Part shown: positions 1-8,193 of the stretch, one piece after another
Layout of the letters: every line of letters begins with the position of its first letter
Position numbering within the stretch: position 1 is the stretch's first letter
NCBI RefSeq assembly: GCF_900659615.1
Contig: NZ_CAACUY010000018.1
Coordinates: 1 to 64,000, forward strand
Length of the DNA stretch: 64,000 bases
Reading direction: 5' to 3'
Source of the DNA: Actinomadura fibrosa
GTDB taxonomy: Bacteria; Actinomycetota; Actinomycetes; Streptosporangiales; Streptosporangiaceae
Position numbers and translations under genes: made by a program
The notes under the pieces: model-generated
What the model was told of the DNA's origin: nothing
Database searches by the model: none
Seen by the model: only the letters and a program-made list of their open reading frames with translations

Positions 1-469
1 TCAGGGACACAGCCAGCGGGGTGCCGTGGCCGTCGGTCAGCACGTGGTGCTCAGAGCCCGGCCGGCCACGGTCGACCGGACTCGGCCCGGTTTTGGGCCG
101 CCCTTGAGCGCTCGGACGTGGAAGCTGTCGATCACCGCCCTGGACCAGTCCAGCCGTCCAGCGGCGTGCAGCTCCTCCAGCAGCAGCCGGTGCAGCCGCT
201 CCCACACCCCAGCCTGTGCCACTCGGCCAGCCTGCGCCAGCACGTCATCCCTGACCCGAATCCCAGCTCCTGGGCAGGTACTCCCACCGGATCCCGGTGT
301 GCAGCACGAACAAGATCCCGCACAGCACCTTGCGATCGTCCAGCCGCTTGCGGCCGGGATGATGCTTGCGGCGCTCCACCCTCGGCAGCAGCGGCTCAAC
401 CCGTTCCCACAGGCTGTCGGGCACGATCCACGGGGGTTGCTCGCCCTTGCGCATGCCCTCACCGAACAC
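1..469 (-). pseudogene. IS5-family transposase relic, runs off the window
   Basis: Reading right to left, the start matches the N-terminal domain of IS5-type (IS427-like) transposases (PPWIVPDSLWERVEPLLP at residues 12-29). The match then continues in other frames through LGFGSGMTCWRRL and GRLDWSRAVIDSFHVRALKG to a segment reading HHVLTDGHGTPLAV at the window edge. Following it needs three minus-one shifts, near 287, 215 and 85. The last sits on a CCAAAA run, where this IS group can use programmed frameshifting, but three shifts point to decay. The 3' half lies outside the window. It abuts the repeat array on its leader-side flank. Confidence 0.75.
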
Positions 470-522
470 CGCGAACTACCACACGTCCCGCCGTATAAGC
501 ATTCTGTTATGACCTCTAAGGC

Positions 523-1742
523 GTCAACGACCGACCGACGTCGTCTCCGTTGCGGCCCTCCCGTGATCAGCAGCGCGGCGCCCTAGCACGCGGGTGTCAA
601 CGACCGGCCGACGGTCCTCTCCGTTGGGGCTGCCAATACGCAGGTCACAGATGACGCACTCAACCCGGGTGTCAACGACCGACCACCGGTCGTCTCCGTT
701 GCGGCCTGTGGCATCCTACGGCGCTAGCAATGGCGACCAAAGTGTCAACGACCGTCCGACGGTCGTCTCCGTTGCGGCTTCGTACGTAGCCGCCGGGTTG
801 CCGCCTCACCGGGTGTCAACGACCGTCCGGCGGTCGTCTCTGTTACGGCATCGATTACCCGCCGGTCAACGGGCCGACCGGCTACCCGCGTTTCAACGAC
901 CGACCGTCAATCGTCTCCGTTGCGGCGCCATGATCGCCCGCGAGCTCATAATCCGGGCCCTGGCGTGCCAACGACCGGCCGGCGGTCGTCTCCGTTGCGG
1001 CCTGTGGTCCCGAAAGAAGTCGCGCAGATCTTTGATCACGTGTCAACGACCAGTCGACGGTCGTCTGGTCGTCTCTATTGGGGCCTCGGATCGCGGGCGC
1101 CAGTAGGAACGAGCGAGTCGTAGGGTTAACGACTGGCCGGCGGTCGTCTCCATTGCGGCTGCCCGTAGTCCACGATGCACAGCCCGGCTGGCCGGAGGTT
1201 AACGACCGGCCGACGGTCGTCTCCGTTGCGGCCCGACCGCGACCAGCGACGGCGCACACCGCCGGATGGTGTCAACGACCGGCCGACAGTCGTCACCGTT
1301 GAGGCCCTTGCGCCGGGGTGGCGATCATTTCGAGTCCGCCGGGCGGCAACGAGCGGCCGACGGTCGTCTCCATTGCGGCGGGATCGGCAAGGAGACCACG
1401 CCCGGCACCGCCGTGAGTGTCAACGACCCGTCGACGGTCGTTCCCGTTGCAGCCCGAGGCCGCGCCCGGCGGCACTCGGCACGATGGGCAGGAACCAACG
1501 ACCGCCGACGGTTGTCTCCGTTGCAGCGACTTCGAGATAACCGTCACCGGGCAGTCAACCAACGTGCCAACGGCCGACCGTCGGTCGTCTCCGTTGTGGC
1601 GCATACTCGGCGGAGTTAACGTCTCGGGTCGCCGGTGTTAACGGCCGGTCGACGGTCGTCTCCATTGCGGCTTCTCCGGCGCGTCCATGATCGGACGGCC
1701 GCACCGTGTCAACGGCTGGCCGACGGCCGTCTCCGTTGCGGC
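523..1742 (+). CRISPR. Orphan CRISPR-like array of 17 diverged repeats
   Basis: Seventeen repeat units of 34-35 bases (one is 43 through an 8-base internal duplication) alternate with 16 unrelated spacers of 36-42 bases. Units start at 523, 596, 671, 744, 815, 892, 967, 1042, 1125, 1198, 1271, 1345, 1419, 1494, 1566, 1637 and 1708. Most are preceded by GT, so the full repeat is probably 37 bases. The consensus holds a hairpin with arms ACGACCG and CGGTCGT around a 5-base loop and ends CTCCGTTGCGGC. The 3' tail GTTGCGGC would sit where a Cas6-type crRNA handle sits, which suggests + strand transcription with a leader on the left, where the IS5 relic now lies. Almost no two repeats are identical (1-5 changes each from consensus), unlike an active array, and no cas gene is present in the window. 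A decayed or orphan CRISPR is likeliest. A different structured-repeat element cannot be excluded. Confidence 0.75.
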
Positions 1743-1839
1743 AGAAAGTGATGCGGCTAAAAGAGCGGCCATAGCTGCCAGGTGGACCGTTCCGGGTTGG
1801 TTGGAGGCCCTTGTCAGTCACCTGGAGGGGTGACGGGCT

Positions 1840-2031
1840 ATGGCGCCTCAGAAAGAGTATTCTGCCGAACTGCGTGAACGCGCGGTGCATCGTGAGGCGT
1901 TGCGGACCTGGATCCGGCTGGCTGAGGTCGATGGCGAGAAGCGTCAGGGCACCACGGTCAGAGACGCGCAGCGCATCGCCGAACTGGAGCGCGAGAATCG
2001 TGAGTCGCGGCCCCCGGTCGCACATGGATAG
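1840..2031 (+). pseudogene. IS3-type transposase OrfA fragment
   Basis: A 63-codon frame beginning MAPQKEYSAELRERAVH, followed by EALRTWIRLAEVDGEK and a leucine/arginine-rich helix, matches the N-terminal HTH protein (OrfA) of IS3-family elements. The usual roughly 100-residue protein has an internal deletion after residue 17 and stops in the first attP-like module. It is a relic between the repeat array and that module. No OrfB follows. Confidence 0.65.
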
Positions 2032-2044
2032 ATCCGACCGGTGC

Positions 2045-2330
2045 CATGTCGGCTCGTTGTCGGCTCGGTGGTTTTGGAACGGACTGGCACGGAGCGGGAT
2101 GTGGCGGCATGGGGATGGTGCTGGATGCGGACAGAGCGGTACAGTCTGGTAGTGAGAGCACTGTTCTGATACGAGAGCAGCCGACTTTTAATCCGTAGGT
2201 TGTGGGTTCGAGTCCCACGCGACCCACCACCCCTGACCTGCAAAAACGCGAAAACGCCCGGCTTGTCCGCCGTCACGTTTGCCCTACTTCGTTCCCATGT
2301 CGGCTCGAGGGCGGCTCGTGGGCACGCACC
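2045..2330. other. attP-like module, copy 1
   Basis: This block is repeated at about 22873-23160 with scattered differences. It holds, in order, a paired direct repeat TCGGCTCG-TTG-TCGGCTCG near 2050, about 120 bases of spacer, a tRNA-Lys 3' end (2173-2229), and a second pair TCGGCTCG-AGG-GCGGCTCG near 2300. A tRNA 3' end as core with short repeats on both sides is the layout of an attP of a tyrosine-integrase element. No complete integrase gene adjoins it. The role is inferred. The repetition is seen directly. Confidence 0.6.
2173..2229 (+). other. tRNA-Lys 3' fragment (att core)
   Basis: The bases match the anticodon arm (loop with TTT), variable region, T arm (GTGGGTTCGAGTCCCAC) and acceptor 3' strand with CCA of a bacterial tRNA-Lys. 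The D arm and 5' acceptor strand are replaced by unrelated sequence, so this cannot be a working tRNA. It is the segment that integrative elements usually carry to rebuild the tRNA gene they insert into. Confidence 0.75.
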
Positions 2331-2525
2331 GGGACACACGGCCACATCGGAAACCCCCTTGATCGGGCGGCTTTCAACGCGCCCGTCAACCGGCGGTTCG
2401 GTCCGCACCCCATTCCGGCTCCACCTTCAGAGGCGTTGGAGATCGGAAGGTTGGCTCAGCTGGCCCTACCCGCAGTGGCCTTGATTGCGGTGTGGCGGCG
2501 CGGTGGTGTGGCTACGGTCGCTGGG

Positions 2526-3032
2526 GTGACGGTTGATGACGTGCTCTACTTCTGGCACGAGGCGGCGGTGCCCGCCGACGTGGAGATCACGCAGGTGTAC
2601 GGGCACCTGCTGTGTCCGCAGACGGCGCGGGTGCTGGTGCAAGAGGACGAGGGATGGTTCAACCTGCCGGGCGGGACTCCCGAGCGGTGGGACGACGACA
2701 TCGTGGCGACGCTGGTCCGTGAGGCGTTCGAGGAGAACCAGGTGCGGGTCACCGACGCGGTTTACCTCGGCTATCAGGAGGTGCACCGGCCCGGGATGGT
2801 CCCGTACGCGCAGGTGCGGATGGCGGGGCTGATCGGCGCGTTCGAACCGCGACGGCCCGATCCCGACGGCGGCCGGGTGTATCGCCGGTTGATGACCTCG
2901 CTGTCTGAGGCCCCGCAGGTGCTGGGGTGGGGCGAACCAGCGGTGGCCCAGGCCAAAGCGGCGGCCCGGGTCGCCGAGGAACTCTGGAAGCTGTCGGTCA
3001 CTTCGCCCGCGCCGGCCGGTTACGTCGACTGA
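2526..3032 (+). CDS. NUDIX hydrolase
   Basis: This 168-residue protein carries a NUDIX box with GG at residues 50-51 of the likely product, then REAFEENQ as the REUXEE core, so it should hydrolyse a nucleoside diphosphate linked to another group. The substrate is not evident. The frame is open much further upstream, through the attP-like module, but that part looks non-coding. The GTG at 2526, about 20 residues before the first domain strand, is the preferred start. It converges on the glycosyltransferase gene and their 3' ends overlap by 13 bases. The pairing with a sugar-nucleotide enzyme could mean a role in nucleotide-sugar metabolism, which is inference. Confidence 0.7.
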   Translation: MTVDDVLYFWHEAAVPADVEITQVYGHLLCPQTARVLVQEDEGWFNLPGGTPERWDDDIVATLVREAFEENQVRVTDAVYLGYQEVHRPGMVPYAQVRMAGLIGAFEPRRPDPDGGRVYRRLMTSLSEAPQVLGWGEPAVAQAKAAARVAEELWKLSVTSPAPAGYVD

Positions 3033-4042
3033 GCGAATCGCGGCCGATCGGGCGCTGGTCCGGTCGGCTCGTCAGCTCGATCCTGCCCTTCCCGGAGAGC
3101 ATTGGTCCCGAGCGTCAGCCGACCAGGTGGTTTCGGTGCCGGGCTGATCGTCCAAGGCGCTCTACGGTGAAGGAACTCCCGGACGGTCTGTTCGTAGTTG
3201 TAGCGGGCGGCGACCCGGCGGCCTGTCGCCCGGAGCCGGACCCGGTCGGCGGTGGTGATGGTGAGGGCGTGCTGCAGGGCGGCTGCGAGCGCCCGGGGGT
3301 CGGCGGCCGGGACGGTGAATCCGGCGCCGGTGGTGACCAGATCGGCCAGCCCACCGGCGGTGGTGGCGATGACGGGGGCGGCGCCGGCGACGAACGCCTC
3401 CAAGGGGATCCTTCCGAACGGCTCGGCGCGGGAGGGCACCACGACGGCGGCGAGCGCGGGGTGGACGAGCAGGCTGCGCAGACCGGGATCGAAGCGGGGC
3501 AGCAGTGTCACATTCAGGTTCTGCTCGGCGATGCGTTGGGCGAGATGCTGCTGGTAGTCAGTGAGATCGCGGGTGTCGGTGACGGCCGCGAGCAGCGTGT
3601 GAGGCACGGCGACGTCGCGGCTCTTCAAGATGGCCATGGCGTCCAGGAGGTCGTCGAAGCCTTTGTAGGGGACGGCGCGGCCCATCGCCAGGACGAATCC
3701 GGTGCGGGCCTTCGGTGGAAGTAGCCGGGTGTCGGGCGGCGCGATGCGGCGCCAGTCGTCGCCGGTGAGGCCGTTGGGCAGGTCCAGCAGTCCGGTATCG
3801 GGCAGGTGGTAGGCGTCGGCGAGGTGGGCTCGCATGTACGCGGAGATCGCCGCGACCCGGCCTCCGGCGGCGATGGTTCGCTGGAGCCCAGTGCGCTCCC
3901 ACGCCACCCTCTGAGTGTCGTCGGGGCTGTACAAGGCCGCCGTGGCGCGGGCGACGATCACCAGCTCGGGGCACAGCCGCGGGTGCAGGTGGGGAGCCAG
4001 TTCCGCAGCCGGGTGCTGGGCGTGTCGGAGTCGAGGTTCCAC
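3020..4042 (-). CDS. Glycosyltransferase family 4-like, N-terminus lost
   Basis: About 330 residues match the C-terminal Rossmann domain of GT-B retaining glycosyltransferases. Key parts are the linker GRAVPYKGFDDLLDAM (the usual GR...KG binding segment), VVPSRAEPFGRIPLEAFVAG with the EPFG and E that bind the nucleotide-sugar diphosphate, and a TTAGGLADLV loop. The N-terminal acceptor domain is short. A different frame upstream (SDTPSTRLRNWL) continues the family pattern and then meets an IS3 relic at about 4036. The gene has therefore lost its 5' end and probably has a frameshift near 3980. It is likely inactive unless translation starts internally. Confidence 0.65.
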   Translation of the reverse strand: MEPRLRHAQHPAAELAPHLHPRLCPELVIVARATAALYSPDDTQRVAWERTGLQRTIAAGGRVAAISAYMRAHLADAYHLPDTGLLDLPNGLTGDDWRRIAPPDTRLLPPKARTGFVLAMGRAVPYKGFDDLLDAMAILKSRDVAVPHTLLAAVTDTRDLTDYQQHLAQRIAEQNLNVTLLPRFDPGLRSLLVHPALAAVVVPSRAEPFGRIPLEAFVAGAAPVIATTAGGLADLVTTGAGFTVPAADPRALAAALQHALTITTADRVRLRATGRRVAARYNYEQTVREFLHRRAPWTISPAPKPPGRLTLGTNALREGQDRADEPTGPAPDRPRFAQST

Positions 4043-4480
4043 ATGTGGCGCAAGCGCCCGCCGTCACCGCGGGCGATCCGGCACGCCTGGCTCACCGAGC
4101 AGATCCGCCGCGTGCACGCCGACTTCCGCGGCACCTACGGCGGCAAGCGCGTGCACGCCGAGCTCACCCTCGGCCTGGGCATCGCCGTCGGGCACGGAGC
4201 AGTGGAGATACTGATGCGCCGCGCCGGCCTGCGTGGTCTTCCCGGCAGCCGGCGGCGGCGCCTGATCCACCAGACGCCGACCGCAGCCGACCTGGTGGAC
4301 CGCCAGTTCGCCCGCAGCGAGCCGGATGAGCTGTGGGTTACCGATATCACCGAGCATCCCACCCGGGAGGGCAGGGTGTACTGCTGCGTGGTGCTGGACG
4401 CCTTCTCCCGCAAGGTGGTCGGCTGGTCGATCGACTCCGCGCAGACCGCGACGTGTCGCCGTCCTGCGGCTTGGGCAGTT
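4036..4480 (+). pseudogene. IS3-family OrfB (DDE) fragment
   Basis: The frame encodes the HTH_21 region (EQIRRVHADFRGTYGGKRVH) and the start of the integrase core (SEPDELWVTDITEHPT, VVLDAFSRKVVGWSID) of IS3-group transposases. The first catalytic Asp lies in VTDIT. The match stops at about residue 140, before the second Asp and the Glu, so the protein cannot act. It truncates the glycosyltransferase on the opposite strand. Confidence 0.75.
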
Positions 4481-4935
4481 CCTCCCACGCCGGGTGCTGC
4501 GCGCCGCCCTTGCCTGCCTCCTTCTCGGTCACCGTCGTCGTGGCAGCTGCCTCCAGCGCATCGAGCTGCACGGCGGCCGGCGGCGTCACTCCGACACCCA
4601 TGGCTGGGAGGCGTCGCCCCGAATGCCGATCATGGCATGGCCTTTCGCGCTGCTGTACCCGAGGCTTGAGCAGCGACGACTTGGCCGGTCGTGGGGGCAA
4701 GTCGACACGGGCGGTGGCGTAGGTGCCCCAAGAGGCCGGGCGAGTAGGCAAGAGCCGTCGGGATGCATGGAAGTCGCAGGCTGGACGACGTAGAGAAATG
4801 ATGAGGTTCGGGTGCCGGGGCCGGGTCGGGTGAGCGGCAGCCCGGTTCTTCGCAATACCCAGTCTTGGTGATACCGCGCGCATCTGCGCTCCCTGAGCCT
4901 GAAGGGGTCAGCACGGGCACCGAAGGAGAGCACCC
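4481..4935. other. Intergenic stretch, no supported gene
   Basis: No frame on either strand resembles a known protein. A minus-strand frame (from about 4601) would encode a small hydrophilic peptide that runs into the IS3 relic. A second tiny frame reads MIGIRGDASQPWVSE. Neither has enough support to be called. The stretch just before 4936 (CGAAGGAGAGC) provides the ribosome binding site of the next gene. Confidence 0.5.
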
Positions 4936-5565
4936 ATGCAGCGCACCGTGATCAAGGCAAAAGACCGGTGGATGTCACGTCTCATACGCCCTGTGAGGCG
5001 ATTCAGCGAGTCAAGGAGAGCCCCAGGAAAAAGCACGGCACGGTTCCTCGCAATGCCGGCGGTCATCGGACTGGCACTCGCCGGTCTGTCCGCCACAGCG
5101 GCACACGCGTCCGTCTCACTCTCCGACGGCTTCGAGGGCAACCCCTGGAGCCGCTGGGAGGCGCTGGTGAGCGGGGACGGCAGGGCCGACGTGGACATCG
5201 ACCAGGGCTTTGCCCGGACCGGCACCAACAACGGCTGGCTGTACACCGGCCAGGGGTGGGCGGCCGAACGCATCGCAGTACCGGTCGGTTCCTGGTCGGA
5301 CCGGTCGAACTGCAGCGCGGAGATCTACGCGCAGCCGGTGGGCGGAGGCGCCCAGGTCGGCCTCGAAATCTGGGACCCCAACGGCTGGCGCAAGCTGACC
5401 GCCACGGCGCCCTGGCTCACCGGCCCCGGCTACCAGCCCATCAGGACCAGGCCGGTCGACCTGCGTGGGATCGACAAGGTCTATGTCCAGGCCATCTTCG
5501 GCAAGGACAACGGGGTCAAGCAGTTCGTCCGGCTGGACGACATGACCTTGCGGTGCGGCTCCTGA
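4936..5565 (+). CDS. Secreted protein of unknown function
   Basis: The 209-residue product has a long basic N-region and a hydrophobic stretch FLAMPAVIGLALAGLSATAA ending in AHAS, a standard Sec (possibly Tat-like) signal with cleavage after AHA. The mature part of about 150 residues has two cysteines (SNCSAEIY and LRCGS) that could form a disulfide, and a beta-rich pattern reminiscent of carbohydrate-binding or laminin-G-like folds. I recognise no family. A GAAGGAGA ribosome site sits 8 bases before the ATG. An internal ATG 12 codons in is possible. It ends in a strong terminator shared with the convergent LuxR gene. Confidence 0.7.
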   Translation: MQRTVIKAKDRWMSRLIRPVRRFSESRRAPGKSTARFLAMPAVIGLALAGLSATAAHASVSLSDGFEGNPWSRWEALVSGDGRADVDIDQGFARTGTNNGWLYTGQGWAAERIAVPVGSWSDRSNCSAEIYAQPVGGGAQVGLEIWDPNGWRKLTATAPWLTGPGYQPIRTRPVDLRGIDKVYVQAIFGKDNGVKQFVRLDDMTLRCGS

Positions 5566-5589
5566 CCCTGACGCGCGCGAGGCACTGAC

Positions 5590-5622
5590 GCCCGCCGCCC
5601 GCCGACGCGGCGGGCGGCGGGC
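5590..5622. terminator. Bidirectional hairpin terminator
   Basis: A perfect 15-bp stem (GCCCGCCGCCCGCCG with its complement) closes a 3-base loop between two convergent genes. There is no U-run, as is common in GC-rich actinomycetes. Confidence 0.8.
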
Positions 5623-5658
5623 GGCGGGCCGAGCCCGGTTACACGAGTCGGCTGGACG

Positions 5659-6699
5659 TCATGCGGTAATGGCCGCTATCAGGTCATGCCGTCCGCAGGC
5701 GCCGGTCTTGCGGTAGATCGCCTTGAGGTGTTCGTTGACGGTGTTCACCGACAGATCGAGCCGGCGGGCGATCTGCTTGGCCGCGGAGCCGTCCTGCAAG
5801 GAGTGCATGATCTGCTGTTCACGGGTGGTGATCTGGTACCAGTCGCAGAACGTCGGGAGCAGCAGGGCGCCGGTCGCACACTGGATCAAGATCGCGACAT
5901 CCCCGTCATCGCCGAGCGGCTGCGCCTCCACCGCGATCCATCCGCCGTTTCCGACTGACGGAACGCACACCCGCGGGTAGCGCGCCCGGGGGTCGCGGGC
6001 GTGCTCGCGAGCCTCGAACGCCAGTGTGGCGGCGCAGGCTTCAAAGAGCCAATCCGGAATCGCCTGCCGCTCGACCATTGGGTCCAGCCACCGCCGGGCC
6101 TGCGGTGTCCATGACTTGACCTTGCCGTCGGGGCCTACGACGAGCAGGCCCGCCGGCGGCCGCTGTGCCGGGGGCACGAGGGGCCCCGCGATCACGTAAC
6201 TGCGCACGGCGGCGATCAGCGACGATCCGGCCGCGGCGATCCGATGACGGTCACCCGCGTCGAACGGCCGGGCGCCGGCCGCCCTGGCCAGGCCGAGCAC
6301 TCCCCACACGCCACGCAGGTCGCGCAGCACAAAGCTCAGTTCCTCACCCACTCCGCACTCGGCGAACAGCCAGTCAGGCGCATCCACGCGGCGCACCCGG
6401 TCCGCCACGCCCACCGGCACCGGCTGCCGCGCCAGGGCGGTCAGGCTGCCGGGCCGGTCCCCGGCCATGCTGCCGACGCTCACCACCTCGCGACCGAGAT
6501 CGGGCCCATACTCGTGCCAGAACCCCAGCCCGGACACGCCCATGCCCAAAGACGGGCTCATCACGCAACACCGCAACGCGTCATGCGCGACCAGCCGAGC
6601 GATCACCCCCGACAGCGCCGCCCCCGTCTCTTCAAGCCCGGCACCTGGCACCAGTGCCGCACACAGGTCCCGGAACAACCGGTCCTCGGCAACCCTCAT
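5659..6699 (-). CDS. LuxR-family transcriptional regulator
   Basis: The 346-residue protein ends in a LuxR-type HTH (ITTREQQIMHSLQDG, then AAKQIARRLDLSVNTVNEHL at residues 310-329). The N-terminal 250 residues look like a GAF/PAS-type sensory region: conserved tryptophans, GLLVVGPDGKVKSWTPQA around residue 185 and no response-regulator phospho-site. It therefore probably answers a small ligand rather than a sensor kinase. It stands alone between a secreted protein and mobile relics. Its target is unknown. Confidence 0.8.
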   Translation of the reverse strand: MRVAEDRLFRDLCAALVPGAGLEETGAALSGVIARLVAHDALRCCVMSPSLGMGVSGLGFWHEYGPDLGREVVSVGSMAGDRPGSLTALARQPVPVGVADRVRRVDAPDWLFAECGVGEELSFVLRDLRGVWGVLGLARAAGARPFDAGDRHRIAAAGSSLIAAVRSYVIAGPLVPPAQRPPAGLLVVGPDGKVKSWTPQARRWLDPMVERQAIPDWLFEACAATLAFEAREHARDPRARYPRVCVPSVGNGGWIAVEAQPLGDDGDVAILIQCATGALLLPTFCDWYQITTREQQIMHSLQDGSAAKQIARRLDLSVNTVNEHLKAIYRKTGACGRHDLIAAITA

Positions 6700-7097
6700 G
6701 CGCCCAAGTGTGGACCCAAGATGCCGTTACACTCGGCAAGTATCCAGTAGCAGAGCGGGGCCTGTTCCGGACCTCTGAGCATCGCCGATCACAATGCGTT
6801 CCACGGTCGGCGGCCGGTGAGGACGACCCGGGGGCCACCTTGGCGCGAACGCGCCGCCAGAGCCCGCCAGAACGGCGCCCGCACTAGCTACCCCGCCCGT
6901 CTCATCGAGGGCCAGAGAACCTACGGGTGGGCCGAAGCCCTCAACGAACTCGCCGCCGCGTATCCGGGCCACATATACCGTGCGCAGGAAGGGCCGCCGA
7001 TGAGCGGGCCACAAGATCGCCAACCGTCCATGTCGGCTCGTTGTCGGCTCAGCGGTTCCGAACCAGATCGGCACGCGGTGGCAGCGGACGCTCTCGA

Positions 7098-7316
7098 TCA
7101 CGCGGCACGCGCTGCGGCGGACCGGCCACCGGCACGCGCGGCGGCGGACCGCCTGAGCACCGCGCGTCGTCGGCGCCGTCTGGTGCCGGGCACCCGCCAC
7201 CCGGCCCGCAGCACATGCGTGGTGGTCTGCTCGGCGGCGGTGTGCGCGACCTTGGGCGGCACGCCGGTGTAGGTGTCGGCGGTCAACACGATGCTGGAAT
7301 GCCCGAGCACGTCGCC
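7098..7316 (-). pseudogene. Tyrosine integrase C-terminal fragment
   Basis: The peptide GDVLGHSSIVLTADTYT is the conserved end of actinomycete phage-type integrases (the LGHS...Y catalytic box with the nucleophile Tyr). It is followed by the usual alanine/threonine-rich tail. Everything upstream of the box is replaced at about 7316 by a fragment of an unrelated gene. Just past its 3' end (7029-7050) is another copy of the TCGGCTCG-TTG-TCGGCTC arm motif seen in the attP-like modules, which links the relic to that element family. Confidence 0.75.
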
Positions 7317-7575
7317 GGGTCGCCAGAAGCACCGCGAGCACGCGGCGGTCCACGTCGTACAGCGCATCGTCGCTCCGGTTGACGAACGCCTGCCCGTCAC
7401 CGGCCACCTTCACCAGCGCCCCCAGCGACAGCAGCGACTGCGCCACCATGACAAGATCGCCCCGCTTGTCGCGATCCTCCATCGCGAACGTGATCCCGGC
7501 ACGGACGATCTCCTCGTCCGCCGCGAACGCGACCACCCGGTCCACCAACCAGCCCAGCGGTGTAGTTGCCGAATA
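7317..7575 (-). pseudogene. Fragment of Wadjet JetB-like gene (TIGR02678)
   Basis: About 85 residues (VDRVVAFAADEEIVRAGITF, FAMEDRDKRGDLVMVAQSLL, FVNRSDDALYDVDRRVLAVL) resemble, from memory, the middle of the TIGR02678 family, the MukE-like JetB subunit of actinobacterial type I Wadjet anti-plasmid systems. The family is usually about 400 residues. This piece is cut at its 5' side by a transposase relic ending at 7591 and joined at its 3' side to an integrase C-terminus. The rest of the operon (JetA, JetC, JetD) is not in the window. Confidence 0.55.
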
Positions 7576-7590
7576 GCACGTCCGCGCAGG

Positions 7591-7990
7591 TCAAGCGACG
7601 TGTTCGTACTCGTTGGGGATTCCGTCCAGGCGTGGTCTTCTTCGGAGGTTCAGGTGGGCGATCTCGTCGGATTCGGTGATCGGTGGAGGCAGCGGCTTCA
7701 AGGGCGGGCGTTGGCGATGCCCTGATGAGCCCGATGCTCGTTGTAGAAGGTCTCGAACTCACAGAGCGCGTGAAGCAGGTGCCGGTGGTTCCAGATCAAC
7801 ATGCGGTCCAGGAGCTCGCGGCGGCAGGTCTGCACCCACCGCTCCATGACCGCGTTCATCCTGGGCATTCGCACCCCGGTGAGCACCACCCGAATACCAG
7901 CATCGGCCAGGACGGCGACGAACACCTCGGGGAACTTGCCATCGCGGTCGCGGATTACGAATCGCGCCCGGCAGCCGGCTTCGATGGAAC
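7591..7990 (-). pseudogene. Integrase-core transposase, C-terminal half
   Basis: Reading from 7990, the frame gives RFVIRDRDGKFPEVF, then GVRMPRMNAVMERWVQTCRR and ETFYNEHRAHQGIANARP. This is the second Asp and catalytic Glu region of rve-type transposases. A single frameshift at about 7697 is needed to reach the usual tail (PPITESDEIAHLNLRRRP, ending EYEHVA). The N-terminal half is missing here. A matching N-terminal half lies on the same strand at 26010-26608. Confidence 0.75.
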
Positions 7991-8018
7991 CGGGCCGCTC
8001 GGCCGCCCCTTTGGAGCA

Positions 8019-8192
8019 TCATCTCGCCTGGCGTCGCTTCTTCCATTCGGCGACGACGGCCTCGACCTGTTTGCGGATGTCGTCACTGCGGTTCGCGCTG
8101 CCGTTGATGTCACGACACGCTTGGTGGTACTCGGCCCACAGGGCATCATCGGCGAGTCGGAACCTTCGTTGCGGGCTGCCGGGCGTAGGCAT
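8019..8192 (-). CDS. Small protein, 57 aa, unknown
   Basis: The start codon follows the stop of the 99-residue gene upstream by one base, so the two are probably translated together. The product (MPTPGSPQRRFRLADDALWA at its start, ending WKKRRQAR) is charged and mostly helical, with no signal or membrane segment. I recognise no function. The tight coupling and clean codon use argue that it is real rather than a chance frame. It ends 29 bases before the transposase relic. Confidence 0.5.
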   Translation of the reverse strand: MPTPGSPQRRFRLADDALWAEYHQACRDINGSANRSDDIRKQVEAVVAEWKKRRQAR

Positions 8193-8193
8193 G

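Noticed and set aside
594..1641. Several long frames on both strands across 0.6-1.6 kb
   Set aside because: They are produced by the repeat array, whose unit lacks stops in some frames. Their products are repetitive (GRRSSPLR and similar) and match nothing.
2173..2229. A functional tRNA-Lys gene
   Set aside because: Only the 3' half is present here and at 23002-23058. D arm and 5' acceptor strand are missing.
1944..2408. Minus-strand frame with SRGTRTHNLRIKSRL, also at 22865-23086
   Set aside because: It is the reverse reading of the attP-like module and the tRNA fragment, a familiar artefact next to tRNA-integrated elements.
4586..4933. A possible precursor peptide gene on the minus strand
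   Set aside because: No modification enzyme nearby, no ribosome site, and the frame runs into an IS3 relic.
7317..7575. An intact Wadjet system
   Set aside because: Only a roughly 85-residue JetB piece is present. No JetA, JetC or JetD sequence was seen in the window.
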